This document shows positions 54,595-63,467 of a DNA stretch of 64,000 nt, one piece after another. The translations under genes and the position numbers were made by a program. The first letter of the stretch is position 1; every line of letters begins with the position of its first letter. The notes under the pieces are model-generated. The model was not told where the DNA came from. It was given only the letters and a program-made list of their open reading frames with translations, and ran no database searches. The stretch comes from Chitinispirillum alkaliphilum (lineage in GTDB: Bacteria; Fibrobacterota; Chitinivibrionia; Chitinivibrionales; Chitinispirillaceae): the NCBI GenBank assembly GCA_001045525.1, contig LDWW01000017.1, positions 24,990-88,989 of the forward strand, given 5' to 3'.

Positions 54595-54655
54595 GCGCCT
54601 ACCCCGGTGGCTGTTAACCACTGGGTCGGGGGTTCAAGTCCCTCCTGACCAGCCA
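54595..54655 (+). pseudogene. 3' half of a tRNA-Asn (anticodon GTT)
   Basis: An anticodon arm GGTGG-CTGTTAA-CCACT (anticodon GTT at 54613-54615), a five-base variable loop, a T arm GGGGG-TTCAAGT-CCCTC and the acceptor strand CTGACCA-G-CCA (encoded CCA at 54653-54655) are all present. The matching 5' acceptor TGGTCAG and a D arm cannot be found upstream: the sequence before the anticodon stem (CAGCGCCTACCCC) does not fold. It is therefore a 3' tRNA fragment, the kind of sequence left at integration sites. The opposite strand shows the usual spurious 'GLEPPT' reading of a tRNA gene. Confidence 0.6.
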
Positions 54656-55011
54656 TCTTTAAAGAGGTCTTCAAGAAATTGGGCCCCCTTTTTTTTTGCC
54701 TAAAAAGGCGCTTAAAGGCCAAAATTGGCACTTTTTACCCATCACTGCGGTTGTCCTTATTCTCATGTCTATAGAGAAAGGTTCCGTCCATTAAGGTTCA
54801 TATCTCCTAAGAATATACCCCACTGTGATACAGAAATCTCTGTGGTGAAAAATCAGCCCCTTACTCTTTCACAACAATGCCTATTAAAAAGAAATTTGCA
54901 AAATAAATTTACTTGAGTTAATTTATTTTGGAATTACTTTATTTTGTTGTTTCCTATAATAAGCTATAAACAAAACAGCCTTTTCCCCTTTTTTATCTTA
55001 AAGAGTTAACT
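54656..55011. other. Gap between tRNA remnant and the GT-C gene
   Basis: About 355 bp. A T9 run at 54690-54698 follows GGGCCCCC, and AAAAGGCG/CGCTT-like short repeats follow, possibly a leftover of the tRNA terminator. The last 100 bp are strongly AT-rich and probably hold the promoter of the next gene; no clean -35/-10 pair was identified. A 63-codon frame on plus is judged spurious. Confidence 0.35.
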
Positions 55012-56508
55012 ATGAAAAATAACCTGGGAACGATGAAACCAGCACTTGCCTATTTTGCCGCAGGAATTTTTCTGTGGCTGTTAAGAATCAAAGGTTTGGC
55101 CCAAAGCGGATTATATGACCATGATTCGGTAAGGAATTACCAGGTAGCGACCGATCTGGCAAACGGGATTTACGATTATTTGTTTAACCATACAGCTCCA
55201 CTATTCAATATATACCTGGCCGCTTTGGTAAAAGTTTTTCAGGATTACCACATTCCTGTAATTATAAATGCATCTCTTATAGTAATAGCATTAATAATTT
55301 TTACTGAATTTCTGAGAAAACAGCTCAGGTGGGATCTTTTGACCAGTATAACATTTCTGCTTTTTGCCGGGACATCAATAGCCCTTGTTAATTTTTCAAG
55401 GTATTTTGCCATAGAAGCTTCCAGTTTTTTGATGTTTATCATCCTTTTGACAATCTATTATAAGAGTATAAAACAGGGAAGAGCAAAGGACCTGTACTGG
55501 TCATCATTTTTAACCGCAGCACTTATCAGCATAAATTACAAAGCTATACTGATTATTCCTGTCTTTATTCTGGTCGAACTGCTGCAAAAAAACAGAAAAC
55601 ACTCTTTAAGAGAATATGTCAAAGCGGGAGTTTTTTTCAGCATTCCTTTTGTGTTTTTTATCTTTGTGGCTGCTGCAGCAGGCCTTCATCCCTTATCCCA
55701 GATTGGCAGATTGTATCTGGAACTGCTCGGTCGCACATCTACACACAATAACCCCACCTTCATTGACACAGATTTTCTATTCTATTTCAAACTGTTCTTC
55801 AATTTCGAAAACCCATTCATAATCATTGCCATTTTGCTGTTTCCCCTTATGTTGCTGAAAAAAAAGTGGCTTGACAGGAAAAACATCAGCCTTCACTTTT
55901 ATTTGTTTGTGATTGCATACTCACTTTTTATTGGTATGAGTCTAATCCCCAAAGCTCCAAGAGGAATTTTATTTACCTATCCTATTTTTTATCTTTTCCT
56001 GTTTTTAATTATTTCAGAGAATATCAGCTGCTACAAAATCAGAAACAGCCTGGTAATATGCCTTACCCTGTTTAACATTTGGGGAATAAACAGACACATC
56101 TATTCCTATACGGAAAACAATTACAGGGAAATAGCCCAAATTATAAACTCCACAGGGTATAGTGATGTGGCAACTATTGTAACCCTGAATGTACATCCGT
56201 ATTTGAGAGAAGGAATCGAAGCCAGAGTATTATTTGACAATTCATCCTTAAAGGATAAGCTTAACAAAGGCAGCAGCTTTATTCTTGTAGAAGATAAGTA
56301 TAGCAGGATAGCAGGTCTACCATTTGATACGGTTGAAGGAAATGAGATTTTCAGAACAAAACACAAAACATTACTCTCTCCCTATCTTATACTGGAACAT
56401 TGTGAGTTTTCAGGAAAAACATTCAATGAGGCATTGGATCTTATTGAAGATTTAAGTAAGGCAGAGTACCATACGCGAGTAATAGAAGTGAAGGGTATGA
56501 GACAGTAA
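55012..56508 (+). CDS. GT-C fold membrane glycosyltransferase (family 39-like)
   Basis: 498 residues with about 10-12 membrane helices. The first periplasmic loop contains GLYDHDSVRNYQVATDLANG, an acidic D-x-D type motif as in ArnT/PMT-like enzymes that use polyprenyl-phosphate sugars, and LFNHTAPLFNIYLAALVKVF completes the usual first-loop pattern. The C-terminal 120 residues form a soluble periplasmic domain. It is an intact gene between decayed sequences, so it may be part of an acquired or formerly larger glycan locus. Acceptor unknown. Confidence 0.78.
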   Translation: MKNNLGTMKPALAYFAAGIFLWLLRIKGLAQSGLYDHDSVRNYQVATDLANGIYDYLFNHTAPLFNIYLAALVKVFQDYHIPVIINASLIVIALIIFTEFLRKQLRWDLLTSITFLLFAGTSIALVNFSRYFAIEASSFLMFIILLTIYYKSIKQGRAKDLYWSSFLTAALISINYKAILIIPVFILVELLQKNRKHSLREYVKAGVFFSIPFVFFIFVAAAAGLHPLSQIGRLYLELLGRTSTHNNPTFIDTDFLFYFKLFFNFENPFIIIAILLFPLMLLKKKWLDRKNISLHFYLFVIAYSLFIGMSLIPKAPRGILFTYPIFYLFLFLIISENISCYKIRNSLVICLTLFNIWGINRHIYSYTENNYREIAQIINSTGYSDVATIVTLNVHPYLREGIEARVLFDNSSLKDKLNKGSSFILVEDKYSRIAGLPFDTVEGNEIFRTKHKTLLSPYLILEHCEFSGKTFNEALDLIEDLSKAEYHTRVIEVKGMRQ

Positions 56509-56684
56509 AAACAGAAAACGATATCTCTGTAACAGGCAGATGGGCTTGTCTGCGACCGAAGATTATTATGAGGTAATCCATATTGATTATCTGCCGGTAA
56601 CTCTTCCCATCATCATTTAGGTTAGGGTAAGATGTTTCCCGAACAGGGAAGCCATATCCGAATGCAAATCCATAAGATATGGGG

Positions 56685-57039
56685 TTGAAGTGTGATTCCC
56701 TGACCTGTGGTTTCATTGTCGATGCAACTGATACCACATCAAACAAGCTTATGATTAACGATGCCTGTGTTTTACACCACCTCCCCTACAAATCCGCCTG
56801 CCTTCGATGCGCATTTCCATCCCTTGACTGCCCCAACCTGCTCACAGGCAGGCATTTTTGGAGCAGTTGCAGGCATCAGAAGCACCATTCAGGCACTTGA
56901 GGCTATAAAACTTTTGGGTGATTTTGGAAAATGCCTGACAAATACGGTTCAATTTTTCGAGGCAGATAATATGAGATTCCATAAAGTAGCGATTCACAAA
57001 CGCTCAGACTGCCCTGTTTGCAGCCCTGACCCAACTTAA
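56685..57039 (+). pseudogene. Frameshifted remnant of a MoeB/ThiF-type adenylyltransferase
   Basis: One frame reads FIVDATDTTSNKLMINDACV and CLRCAFPSLDCPN, the mid-part of an E1-like ThiF/MoeB enzyme (the Asp-Ala-Thr-Asp motif and C-x-x-C zinc ligands). A second frame continues with TCSQAGIFGAVAGI, TIQALEAIKLL and SDCPVCSP, the family's C-terminal helix and second zinc pair. The N-terminal ATP-binding half and about 20 residues between the two motifs are missing. It cannot make an active enzyme. The original would have activated a small sulfur-carrier protein. Confidence 0.75.
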
Positions 57040-57392
57040 AAAAGCTCCTTGGCCACGGTGTCAGACGGGATGAAAGCTTACTTATTCAACCTAAATCCAG
57101 CAGTCAAACCCCGTTCTAATAACGTAAACCATTATAATTTAACGATTTAAAAACACTCAAAGAGTGAAGATCCCAAACTACATTTCGAGACAGAATCTGG
57201 CTCCTATGAAACAGTGCGTAGCGGTAGTAATATAACCCCACGTGGCGGTTTAATTGCCGATGGTTTCATATCAGGATTAGCAATGACCACTTAGAACAGA
57301 AATCGATCCCGATTCCGACCCCGCGGCCGGGTAAGAGTGAAGTAAGATTCATTCCCTTCCTCATCGGCAACGCCGTTGGAAGATAGTAGTTC
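57040..57392. other. Unassigned decayed stretch
   Basis: About 350 bp without a gene. One plus frame reads PKLHFETESGSYETVRSGSN and ITPRGGLIADGFISGLAMTT before a stop, protein-like but not recognised and without a start. It may be another fragment. No RNA or regulatory element identified. Confidence 0.3.
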
Positions 57393-57600
57393 TCATAACA
57401 GACTAATCACCCTGCTGAAAGAGTGTTTGTAATTGGCAACTTTAATTACATATACTCCCCTTGGAAGTGTAGCTGTTTCTTCTCTCCTAAGGCTTGTATT
57501 TGCATTACTATGTGAGATTTCTGAAGAATGGGAAACCGGAAAAGCATATGTCAAATTGTAAATAATATGGAAACTACTGTATCTCGAATTTACAGAAAAT
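57393..57600 (-). pseudogene. Remnant of a type-IX-like sorting domain
   Basis: The minus frame ending at TGA 57395-57393 encodes FSVNSRYSSFHIIYNLTYAF, then TATLPRGVYVIKVANYKHS and FSRVISLL. The I-Y-N-L, the L-P-R-G-V-Y-V-I-K-V and the final S-R-V-I match the C-terminal sorting tails of the intact secreted proteins in this window. There is no start codon or upstream domain, so it is the last 70 residues of a lost secreted protein. Confidence 0.65.
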
Positions 57601-57603
57601 TTT

Positions 57604-57921
57604 TTGCTTTATCAACGCTTCAAATGCATTAATACCGGAAGGACAGTATCCGTTCACCCTCTCTTTTCTCAATTCCGCAAGCGCTATGCTCTTCGGTTTT
57701 ACCTCCTTGCTGCAGGACTGCTTTCAGAACAGACCGAAAGCATACGTTCAACATCCCAAAAACTTAACACCAGCCGTTCAAATGTAAGCCAGTGGAGACG
57801 GAGGCTTTTCCGAAACAATGAATCCGCCAAATGGGCCTGTTTCTACCACGCTGGTCTTCCTCACCCGATAACCCTTAAGCAGTTACTCTTTTCGGTATTT
57901 AACCGCAGTTTAGAAGTTTAG
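57604..57921 (+). pseudogene. Transposon accessory ORF fragment (DUF6431-like)
   Basis: 105 codons starting at TTG. YQRFKCINTGRTVSVHPLFS and RFYLLAAGLLSEQTESIRST, then TSRSNVSQWRRRLFRN, look like the zinc-ribbon/helix-turn-helix accessory protein (DUF6431 type) of some DDE transposons: C-x-x-x-G-R-T-x-S-V-x-P, then an HTH. The N-terminal zinc ligands are cut off, so the start is not native. It is the first of three relic pieces of one element. Confidence 0.5.
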
Positions 57922-58189
57922 AAAAAGCTGCCGAGGGCATGGCACACCTCAAAGAGATGTTTTTATGTGACCTTTACTGAAAAAGCTGAAGCTGACGGGA
58001 GAAAAAGACATTTCTGCAGACATCTGCGAATACATTTTTGCAGCTTTGCCCCGGGGAAATCACCCGTAAACATTTTCATGCTGCTTCCACCCACACAAAA
58101 TGCACATCACCCACCCCTGCGGGAAAGCTTTAGTTTTCTCTCTGTTTACTTTTACTCCCTAACTTTCAACAAAAAAGGAGGACTCGTCC

Positions 58190-58660
58190 ATGGATGAGAA
58201 CAGAAGAGAACAGGTGGCCCTGTTCCGTTTCTCTGTAATCGGTTCGCTTATCTCTGGTGAACTATGTCACGGAGAGCTCAAAAAACGTATCCGTGAGCTG
58301 TCGGACAGGCGCTATATTATTCCCCACAGCCATAAAACCCGCATCGCCCCGGGTACCATTGAAGACTGGCTCTATGCCTACAGGCAAAAAGGTCTTGAGG
58401 GGCTAAAACCAAAACACAGAAGTGACAGCGGTGGAGACAAAATGATAAAAGCAGCCTTCAGCCTTAAAGACCTTCCCTTTACCAAAGAAATCAGCACAGC
58501 CGACCTGTTCATGCATTCTCAGTTTAAGGAATTCACCTCCAGACTATCTCTTCTGTGTGAAAACATGGAAATCGGGATGTTTACCGGTGATTTTTATATG
58601 CATAATCCGTATAAATTTTCAATACAGGCAATCGATAAACAAATATATTCCTACAGATAG
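58190..58660 (+). pseudogene. Deletion fusion of transposase N-terminus and AAA ATPase N-terminus
   Basis: 156 codons with strong ribosome site AAAGGAGG. Residues 1-83 (RREQVALFRFSVIGSLISGE, APGTIEDWLYAYRQKGLEGL, KPKHRSDS) are the DNA-binding head of a Mu/IS481-like DDE transposase. From Met85 (ATG at 58442) the sequence becomes MIKAAFSLKDLPFTKEIS and FKEFTSRLSLLCENMEIGMF followed by TGD, the beginning of an ExeA/TniB-like AAA protein; it then diverges exactly where the Walker A (GxxGxGKST) should follow. So the catalytic domain and the ATPase core are both gone and two ORFs have been fused. Confidence 0.65.
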
Positions 58661-58682
58661 CTTCGTACACAAATACAATTAT

Positions 58683-59768
58683 TCACTTTACAGACTTTTT
58701 CTTTACAGTTTTCTTTACAGTTTTCTTTACAGTTTTCTTAGCTGATTTTTTCTTAGCTGATTTTTTCTTAGCTGATTTTTTCTTAACTGCAGCTTTCTTA
58801 ACTGCAGCTTTCTTAACTGCAGCTTTTTTTACTACAGCTTTTTTTGTAGTACTTTTTTTTGCAGTAGCTTTCTTAGTTACTTTTTGAGTTAAACTTTTGG
58901 ATTCGGCTTTTTTACCAGTTGTTTTAGTTTTTACAGTTTTTGATTTCGGTTTTTTCTTAACACTCTTAACTGATTTTTTTGAAATATCAGTTATTTCTTT
59001 AATCTCTTTTTTTTCCTCAATGGCTATTGAGTCATCTATACTAATACCAAACAGATCAGATAAATCCTCATCAGTTGTAGCGATTACCCGGTTTGTTTTC
59101 TTTTCTGCTTTTTTGAGAATTTTTTCGCTCTCATCTTTTAATAATTCACCTACGAAGTCATCTATATTAACTCCCCTGAGAGTGAAAAACAACTCCGGTT
59201 TTTCATCAAGACGTACAGCTGTGCCATAAAGTGCTGCTGCAACATGTTTACACATTTCTGCCCAATCGGGGCAGGTACAGTTTAAGGATATCTCCTTTGG
59301 TGATGGGAAGAGGCCTGTTTCCAGTTTAAAAAATTCATCTTTAAGATTTGTTGGAAATTCCCCTGACAATAAGTCCTGCATAGAATCCAGTGATGCGCGG
59401 CTTTTTTCCATCAAGGACTTCATCTTGGCATTATCAAGAGAACCGATTTTTATTTTCACATTATATGGTTTAGAGCGGCTTCCCGATACCAACGCCTCAA
59501 TTATATTGGGGGTAATCTTAAGATCCAGTACAGCTCCGCTTCTTAAATATGTCCTTCCGCGTGGAATTCTGTTACTGTAGTCTGCATATCTTTCAAGATT
59601 ATTTGCCCAGGATTTTCCCCACCATGTTTTCGCAATTCCCCGCCTACCTTCTACTATCACAGGTTCGGTTATTTTTCCTTTTTTAGCAAGTGCAGCCTGA
59701 GTCTTCTTTGCTTTGTTAATTCTTTGTTCCTTGGATACATAAGATTTAGACTTTCCCCAATAACCCAT
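58683..59768 (-). CDS. SWIM zinc-finger protein with histone-H1-like Lys/Ala tail
   Basis: 361 residues. GKTWWGKSWANNLERYADYS-like opening (AKTWWGKSWANNLERYADYS) and ISLNCTCPDWAEMCKHVAAA, the C-x-C...C-x-H SWIM motif, define a SWIM protein of the SNF2-associated type. Residues 240-361 are a Lys-Ala-Ser-Thr-rich tail with repeated KKAAV, KKSA and KKTV units, like eukaryotic H1 or bacterial Hc1 DNA-binding tails. AAGGAG precedes the ATG. The SNF2 helicase gene lies 13 bp upstream on the same strand, so the two proteins probably act together on DNA or chromatin-like nucleoid structures. Confidence 0.88.
   Translation of the reverse strand: MGYWGKSKSYVSKEQRINKAKKTQAALAKKGKITEPVIVEGRRGIAKTWWGKSWANNLERYADYSNRIPRGRTYLRSGAVLDLKITPNIIEALVSGSRSKPYNVKIKIGSLDNAKMKSLMEKSRASLDSMQDLLSGEFPTNLKDEFFKLETGLFPSPKEISLNCTCPDWAEMCKHVAAALYGTAVRLDEKPELFFTLRGVNIDDFVGELLKDESEKILKKAEKKTNRVIATTDEDLSDLFGISIDDSIAIEEKKEIKEITDISKKSVKSVKKKPKSKTVKTKTTGKKAESKSLTQKVTKKATAKKSTTKKAVVKKAAVKKAAVKKAAVKKKSAKKKSAKKKSAKKTVKKTVKKTVKKKSVK
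58690..58840. repeat. Short tandem repeats encoding the Lys-rich tail
   Basis: On plus: a 12-base unit (TTTTCTTTACAG) repeated at least three times, then a 15-base unit (CTTAGCTGATTTTTT) three times, then a 15-base unit (CTTAACTGCAGCTTT) three times. They encode, on minus, KKTV, KKSA and KKAAV repeats. Near-identity at DNA level indicates recent slippage-type expansion. Confidence 0.85.
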
Positions 59769-59781
59769 TGTGGGCTCCTTT

Positions 59782-62463
59782 TCAGTAGATATCTTTTGAA
59801 GAAATTGTCAGTTTAAACATTTCTCCAATCTGTTTATCATCGAGTTCAGTAATCCAATTTTCAGCAGATGATGGAATAATTTCTTCTGCAAGGTTTTTCT
59901 TATCTTCTATAAGCGCATCTATCTTTTCTTCAACAGTCCCTTTGCAAATAAACTTATGTACAATAACATTTTTCTTCTGTCCGATTCGGTACGCCCTGTC
60001 TGTCGCCTGATTTTCTACAGCCGGATTCCACCAGCGGTCAAAATGAATTACATGGTTAGCTTCTGTAAGATTCAATCCTACTCCACCAGCTTTGAGTGAA
60101 AGAATAAAGTAGGGGAAATAATCACGGCTTTGAAACTTCTCCACAGCCTCTTTTCTTTTTTTCATTGAAGTGGATCCGCTTAATGTCAAACCAGGTGCTC
60201 CAAATATACTTTCAAGAAAAAAGGAAAGTGGTTCGATAATTTCTGCAAATTGAGTAAAAATAAGAACTTTTTCACGTTTTTCATATATAGTTTCGCACAA
60301 TTCAGCAAGTCGCCTGAACTTACCACTTTTTTCCCTTCCATACTCTCCACTTCCGGTATAGTGGTCAGGATGATTACAAATTTGCTTACATTTCATAAGA
60401 CAAGATATCACTAAACCTTTACGTTTTATACCCTCAGCCGTTTTTAGATCATCTTCCATTTTAGATATTAACTGCTCATAAAGAAGTATCTGATGACTTG
60501 AAAGGGTACACCAGGTTTTCATTTCAACTTTGTCGGGAAGATCATTTATGATAGACTTATCTTTTTTCGATCGACGAAGAATATATGGGTGTACTACTTG
60601 TCGTAACTGTCCAAAAAGCTCAGGCTCTTTATCTACCTTTTTCGAAAACTCTTTAAACTCTTTAAATGACCCAAGTAATCCGGGATTAATAAAATCGAAA
60701 ATAGACCATAGATCGCTCAGTCTGTTTTCTACCGGTGTTCCGGTAATAACACATCGATTTTTTGATTTCAGTGCTTTTACACTTTTTGTCTGATTTGTAC
60801 CCGGGTTCTTAATCGCCTGTGCTTCATCACAGATAATATAGAACCAATTATGTTCTTTTAACCAGACACAGCGTGATAGCATGCCATAGGTTGTTATAGC
60901 AATATCATATTTTTTTATATCAGAGCAAATCTCATCCATTGATCCATTTTGTTTTTCCTGAGGATGAATTGTTACGACATTTAAATCGGGTGTAAATTTT
61001 TCAATCTCTTTACGCCAATTTTCCAACAGAGAAGCCGGAACTATAATAAGACTTGTACGTTCTTTTTGCTTCAACTTTTGAAGGTGCGCAAGTATCTGAA
61101 TTGTTTTTCCCAAACCCATATCATCGGCAAGGCACTGACCAAAACCAAGCGATTGCATAAAGCTGAGCCAATTGAGACCATGCTGCTGATAATGACGAAG
61201 ATCCGCCCTGAGGTTTGAGGATGGTTTTGATAGGCGTACCATCTGAGGGTTTTTCATCTTCTCAAACACAGTACTTAACCATTCGCCACATGCTATCTGA
61301 GAATCAGATAAAGCACCAACTTTACTTTCCACTTTTGAACCCATTAAAATACGAATAGCATCCGAGAAAGTAAGTGACTCAGTTTTGGATAATTTTTTCG
61401 CCTCCCTAAGTACAGCAAGAGTCCTTTCCAATGATTTTGTATCAACTGGCACCCACTTTCCCTTTAGTAAGACTAACCCTTCAGCTGCCTCAATTATTCT
61501 TTTAACTTCTGCTTCACTAATTGTTTCGCCATCCAAAATTATCTCCGGCTTAAAATCCAGCATACCATCTATACCGATTTTTGATGGCTTTTTGTTTCCT
61601 AACGAAAGTGATACTGAAGCTTTCTTCTTTGCCCCTTTCCACCATTTGGGAATTCGACACAAAATTCCTGCAGATTCAAAATCCACAACACCTTCAAGAA
61701 AACCCATAGCCTCTGTTGACGTAAGACCAATGACCTGGAAAATTTCTCCAGAACTAACAATAGATTCAATAAAACTATTTTTTCTTGAAACTTTTTTTAC
61801 AGTCGATAGTAGTTGGAGAAGTTTGTCGTTGTGACCATGATACTCCTTGAAAGCATGCTTCAATGGTAGGTGAGTAGTACGCCCAGTACTATCAATACGT
61901 GTTGAATATGTAGCCATAAACGCAAATGGCTTGTTTGCGTCTTTTACATTTTCCACAAGATGAAAATGTATTCGGTCTATATGCTGTGGGTCCGGATGTA
62001 TACTTGCAAAATATTCTTCAACAGAACCTTTATAAGATTTTATTCCTTTTGAAAAAGACCTTGTAAGTGAATCCCAAACACTACCAAGAAAATCCAAATC
62101 TATCAGATCTATTCCAACCATTGCTGGTATGCGCTTTAAATATCCTGATCCTTCTGATTTATCAAAAACATTTATAACATTTTCCCTTTTATCCTCTATA
62201 TCTGGTTGGGTTCGTAACTTGTGTATCCAGGTATATGAAAATTCACGCCAAAAAGATAATGATTGTGATAACGGGATATGTTCAGGTGATAATCCAAGTA
62301 TCAAAAGCCATAATGAAGGGTTTTCCGCTGTTCGCCTTTTAAAAGAACCAACTATCAAATCTTCTATTTTTGACCTTGCTGGGTTATTCTTAAGGACGCT
62401 TTCTTCCCACTCTAATGATAATGTGCTGTCAAATAGTACAGAGGTTACAAGATGTTGAGGCAT
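59782..62463 (-). CDS. SNF2-family helicase/ATPase
   Basis: 893 residues. A 400-residue N-terminal region of the bacterial SNF2-associated type precedes the motor: FGQCLADDMGLGKTIQILAH (Walker A), FYIICDEAQAIKNPGTNQTK (motif II), RCVITGTPVENRLSDLWSIF (motif III), then FILSLKAGGVGLNLTEANHV and ENQATDRAYRIGQKKNVIVH (motifs V and VI with the Arg fingers). Such enzymes translocate on double-stranded DNA and remodel nucleoprotein complexes. The ATG at 62463 is preceded by about 210 AT-rich bases with an imperfect inverted repeat. The SWIM gene follows after 13 bp. Confidence 0.93.
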   Translation of the reverse strand: MPQHLVTSVLFDSTLSLEWEESVLKNNPARSKIEDLIVGSFKRRTAENPSLWLLILGLSPEHIPLSQSLSFWREFSYTWIHKLRTQPDIEDKRENVINVFDKSEGSGYLKRIPAMVGIDLIDLDFLGSVWDSLTRSFSKGIKSYKGSVEEYFASIHPDPQHIDRIHFHLVENVKDANKPFAFMATYSTRIDSTGRTTHLPLKHAFKEYHGHNDKLLQLLSTVKKVSRKNSFIESIVSSGEIFQVIGLTSTEAMGFLEGVVDFESAGILCRIPKWWKGAKKKASVSLSLGNKKPSKIGIDGMLDFKPEIILDGETISEAEVKRIIEAAEGLVLLKGKWVPVDTKSLERTLAVLREAKKLSKTESLTFSDAIRILMGSKVESKVGALSDSQIACGEWLSTVFEKMKNPQMVRLSKPSSNLRADLRHYQQHGLNWLSFMQSLGFGQCLADDMGLGKTIQILAHLQKLKQKERTSLIIVPASLLENWRKEIEKFTPDLNVVTIHPQEKQNGSMDEICSDIKKYDIAITTYGMLSRCVWLKEHNWFYIICDEAQAIKNPGTNQTKSVKALKSKNRCVITGTPVENRLSDLWSIFDFINPGLLGSFKEFKEFSKKVDKEPELFGQLRQVVHPYILRRSKKDKSIINDLPDKVEMKTWCTLSSHQILLYEQLISKMEDDLKTAEGIKRKGLVISCLMKCKQICNHPDHYTGSGEYGREKSGKFRRLAELCETIYEKREKVLIFTQFAEIIEPLSFFLESIFGAPGLTLSGSTSMKKRKEAVEKFQSRDYFPYFILSLKAGGVGLNLTEANHVIHFDRWWNPAVENQATDRAYRIGQKKNVIVHKFICKGTVEEKIDALIEDKKNLAEEIIPSSAENWITELDDKQIGEMFKLTISSKDIY

Positions 62464-62502
62464 AGGGCTTTATTTATCAAAATTTATAAAATTATTGGTA
62501 AT

Positions 62503-62535
62503 TTAGGATAACAGATTGATATGCTGATAACCTAA
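62503..62535. promoter_or_regulatory. Imperfect inverted repeat upstream of the SNF2 gene
   Basis: TTAGGATAACAG (62503-62514) and CTGATAACCTAA (62524-62535) match as reverse complements at 10 of 12 positions around a 9-base spacer, 40-70 bases upstream of the SNF2 ATG. Size and position suit an operator for autoregulation, but it could also be chance in an AT-rich leader. Confidence 0.35.
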
Positions 62536-62674
62536 GTATTTTTTATTGTATCCTGATTAATATAATAAAATCTCGGTAGAGTCTTTTAAGAAGGGAAGGG
62601 TAATAGTGAAAATTTTTTTCCACTTAGCAGAACAAAATAAAATGAGTGGACATCTCTGCTCCCTTCGTTTGTAT

Positions 62675-63160
62675 TTAAGCAGGAGAGGATAAAGTTTCAG
62701 AAACAGTCACTTTCACAGGTGTAGCATTAAAAATATTATCATTTATCGGACAGCGCTTCTCAATTTCTTCCACCCATTTCTGTAAAGCCTCTGCAGATGC
62801 ATCTGTTTCGGGAAGAAGCTTAACTGTAATTTCCTTAAACCCGGTTCTATCCTCTGATGGTTTTCCAAACAGTTTGCTTGGATTTAGATTTCCTGATATT
62901 TCAATTTTCAACCCTGTAAGATTTATACTATGTTCTTTTGCAACAAGATGGCCCACAACATTGATACAACCAGCCAAAGAAGCCAGAAGATATTCTACCG
63001 GATTAGCAGCTTCATTTGTACCACCCAGCTCCTTAGGTTCATCAATTACAATAGAAAACTGACGTGCTTTTATTACTGTTTTTGCAGGACTGGCTGATTG
63101 ATAGGAATTTTTATACTTACAAGCAAGAATAATATACTGCCATAAGCACTCCGGGAGCAA
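62675..63160 (-). CDS. OsmC/Ohr-family protein with uncertain start
   Basis: About 150 residues of OsmC-like protein: IVIDEPKELGGTNEAANPVE and LLASLAGCINVVGHLVAKEH carry the reactive Cys region, and EIEKRCPINDNIFNATPVKV the second conserved Cys. Members detoxify organic hydroperoxides or sulfur compounds. In this frame there is no ATG; it opens with TTG at 63160. An ATG with GGGAG a few bases before it lies at about 63138 but is one base out of frame, then reads M-A-V-Y-Y-S before stopping. A one-base indel near the start is therefore possible. The core is intact. Confidence 0.8.
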   Translation of the reverse strand: MLPECLWQYIILACKYKNSYQSASPAKTVIKARQFSIVIDEPKELGGTNEAANPVEYLLASLAGCINVVGHLVAKEHSINLTGLKIEISGNLNPSKLFGKPSEDRTGFKEITVKLLPETDASAEALQKWVEEIEKRCPINDNIFNATPVKVTVSETLSSPA

Positions 63161-63467
63161 GCCATTTGAGTGGGTTGTTATGTACCCTGTAGCTCAATGT
63201 TGCCTTATATCCGGCAAAGGCCCTCTTTCCACATGATTTTTATCGAATTTGACAATAATTAATGTCCGCACCGGAAAATAATTTCCTAAAATCACCGAAA
63301 AAAGATTTCCGATTACAGAAGATAGCCAGTCAGTAAGAGAATGCATGGGAGGATAAACCCCCGGGTCATCCCGGGGTTTATAAAAGCAACTCCCGGCAGA
63401 TTTTCCCATCACCAGATTTCTGGACTTATTTTGGGTGTAACCAAAACCCTAACCAGGAGTCGCAAAT
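63161..63467. other. Gap before the IS21-like gene, with GC-rich palindrome
   Basis: About 300 bp without a gene. AAACCCCCGGGTCATCCCGGGGTTT (63355-63379) is a near-perfect inverted repeat, unusual in this AT-rich stretch. It could be part of the left end or the attenuating structure of the insertion sequence that starts immediately to the right. The exact terminal inverted repeats cannot be set because the right end lies outside the window. A 72-codon minus frame here is judged spurious. Confidence 0.4.

Noticed and set aside
54546..54731. Minus-strand frame containing GQEGLEPPTQWLTA
   Set aside because: This is the well-known false protein read from the antisense strand of tRNA genes; kept only as support for the tRNA remnant.
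57967..58197. 76-codon frame between the two transposon fragments
   Set aside because: No motif; composition of non-coding sequence; it ends in the ribosome site of the next frame.
63194..63412. 72-codon minus-strand frame before the IS21-like gene
   Set aside because: Crosses the GC-rich palindrome, no ribosome site or domain.
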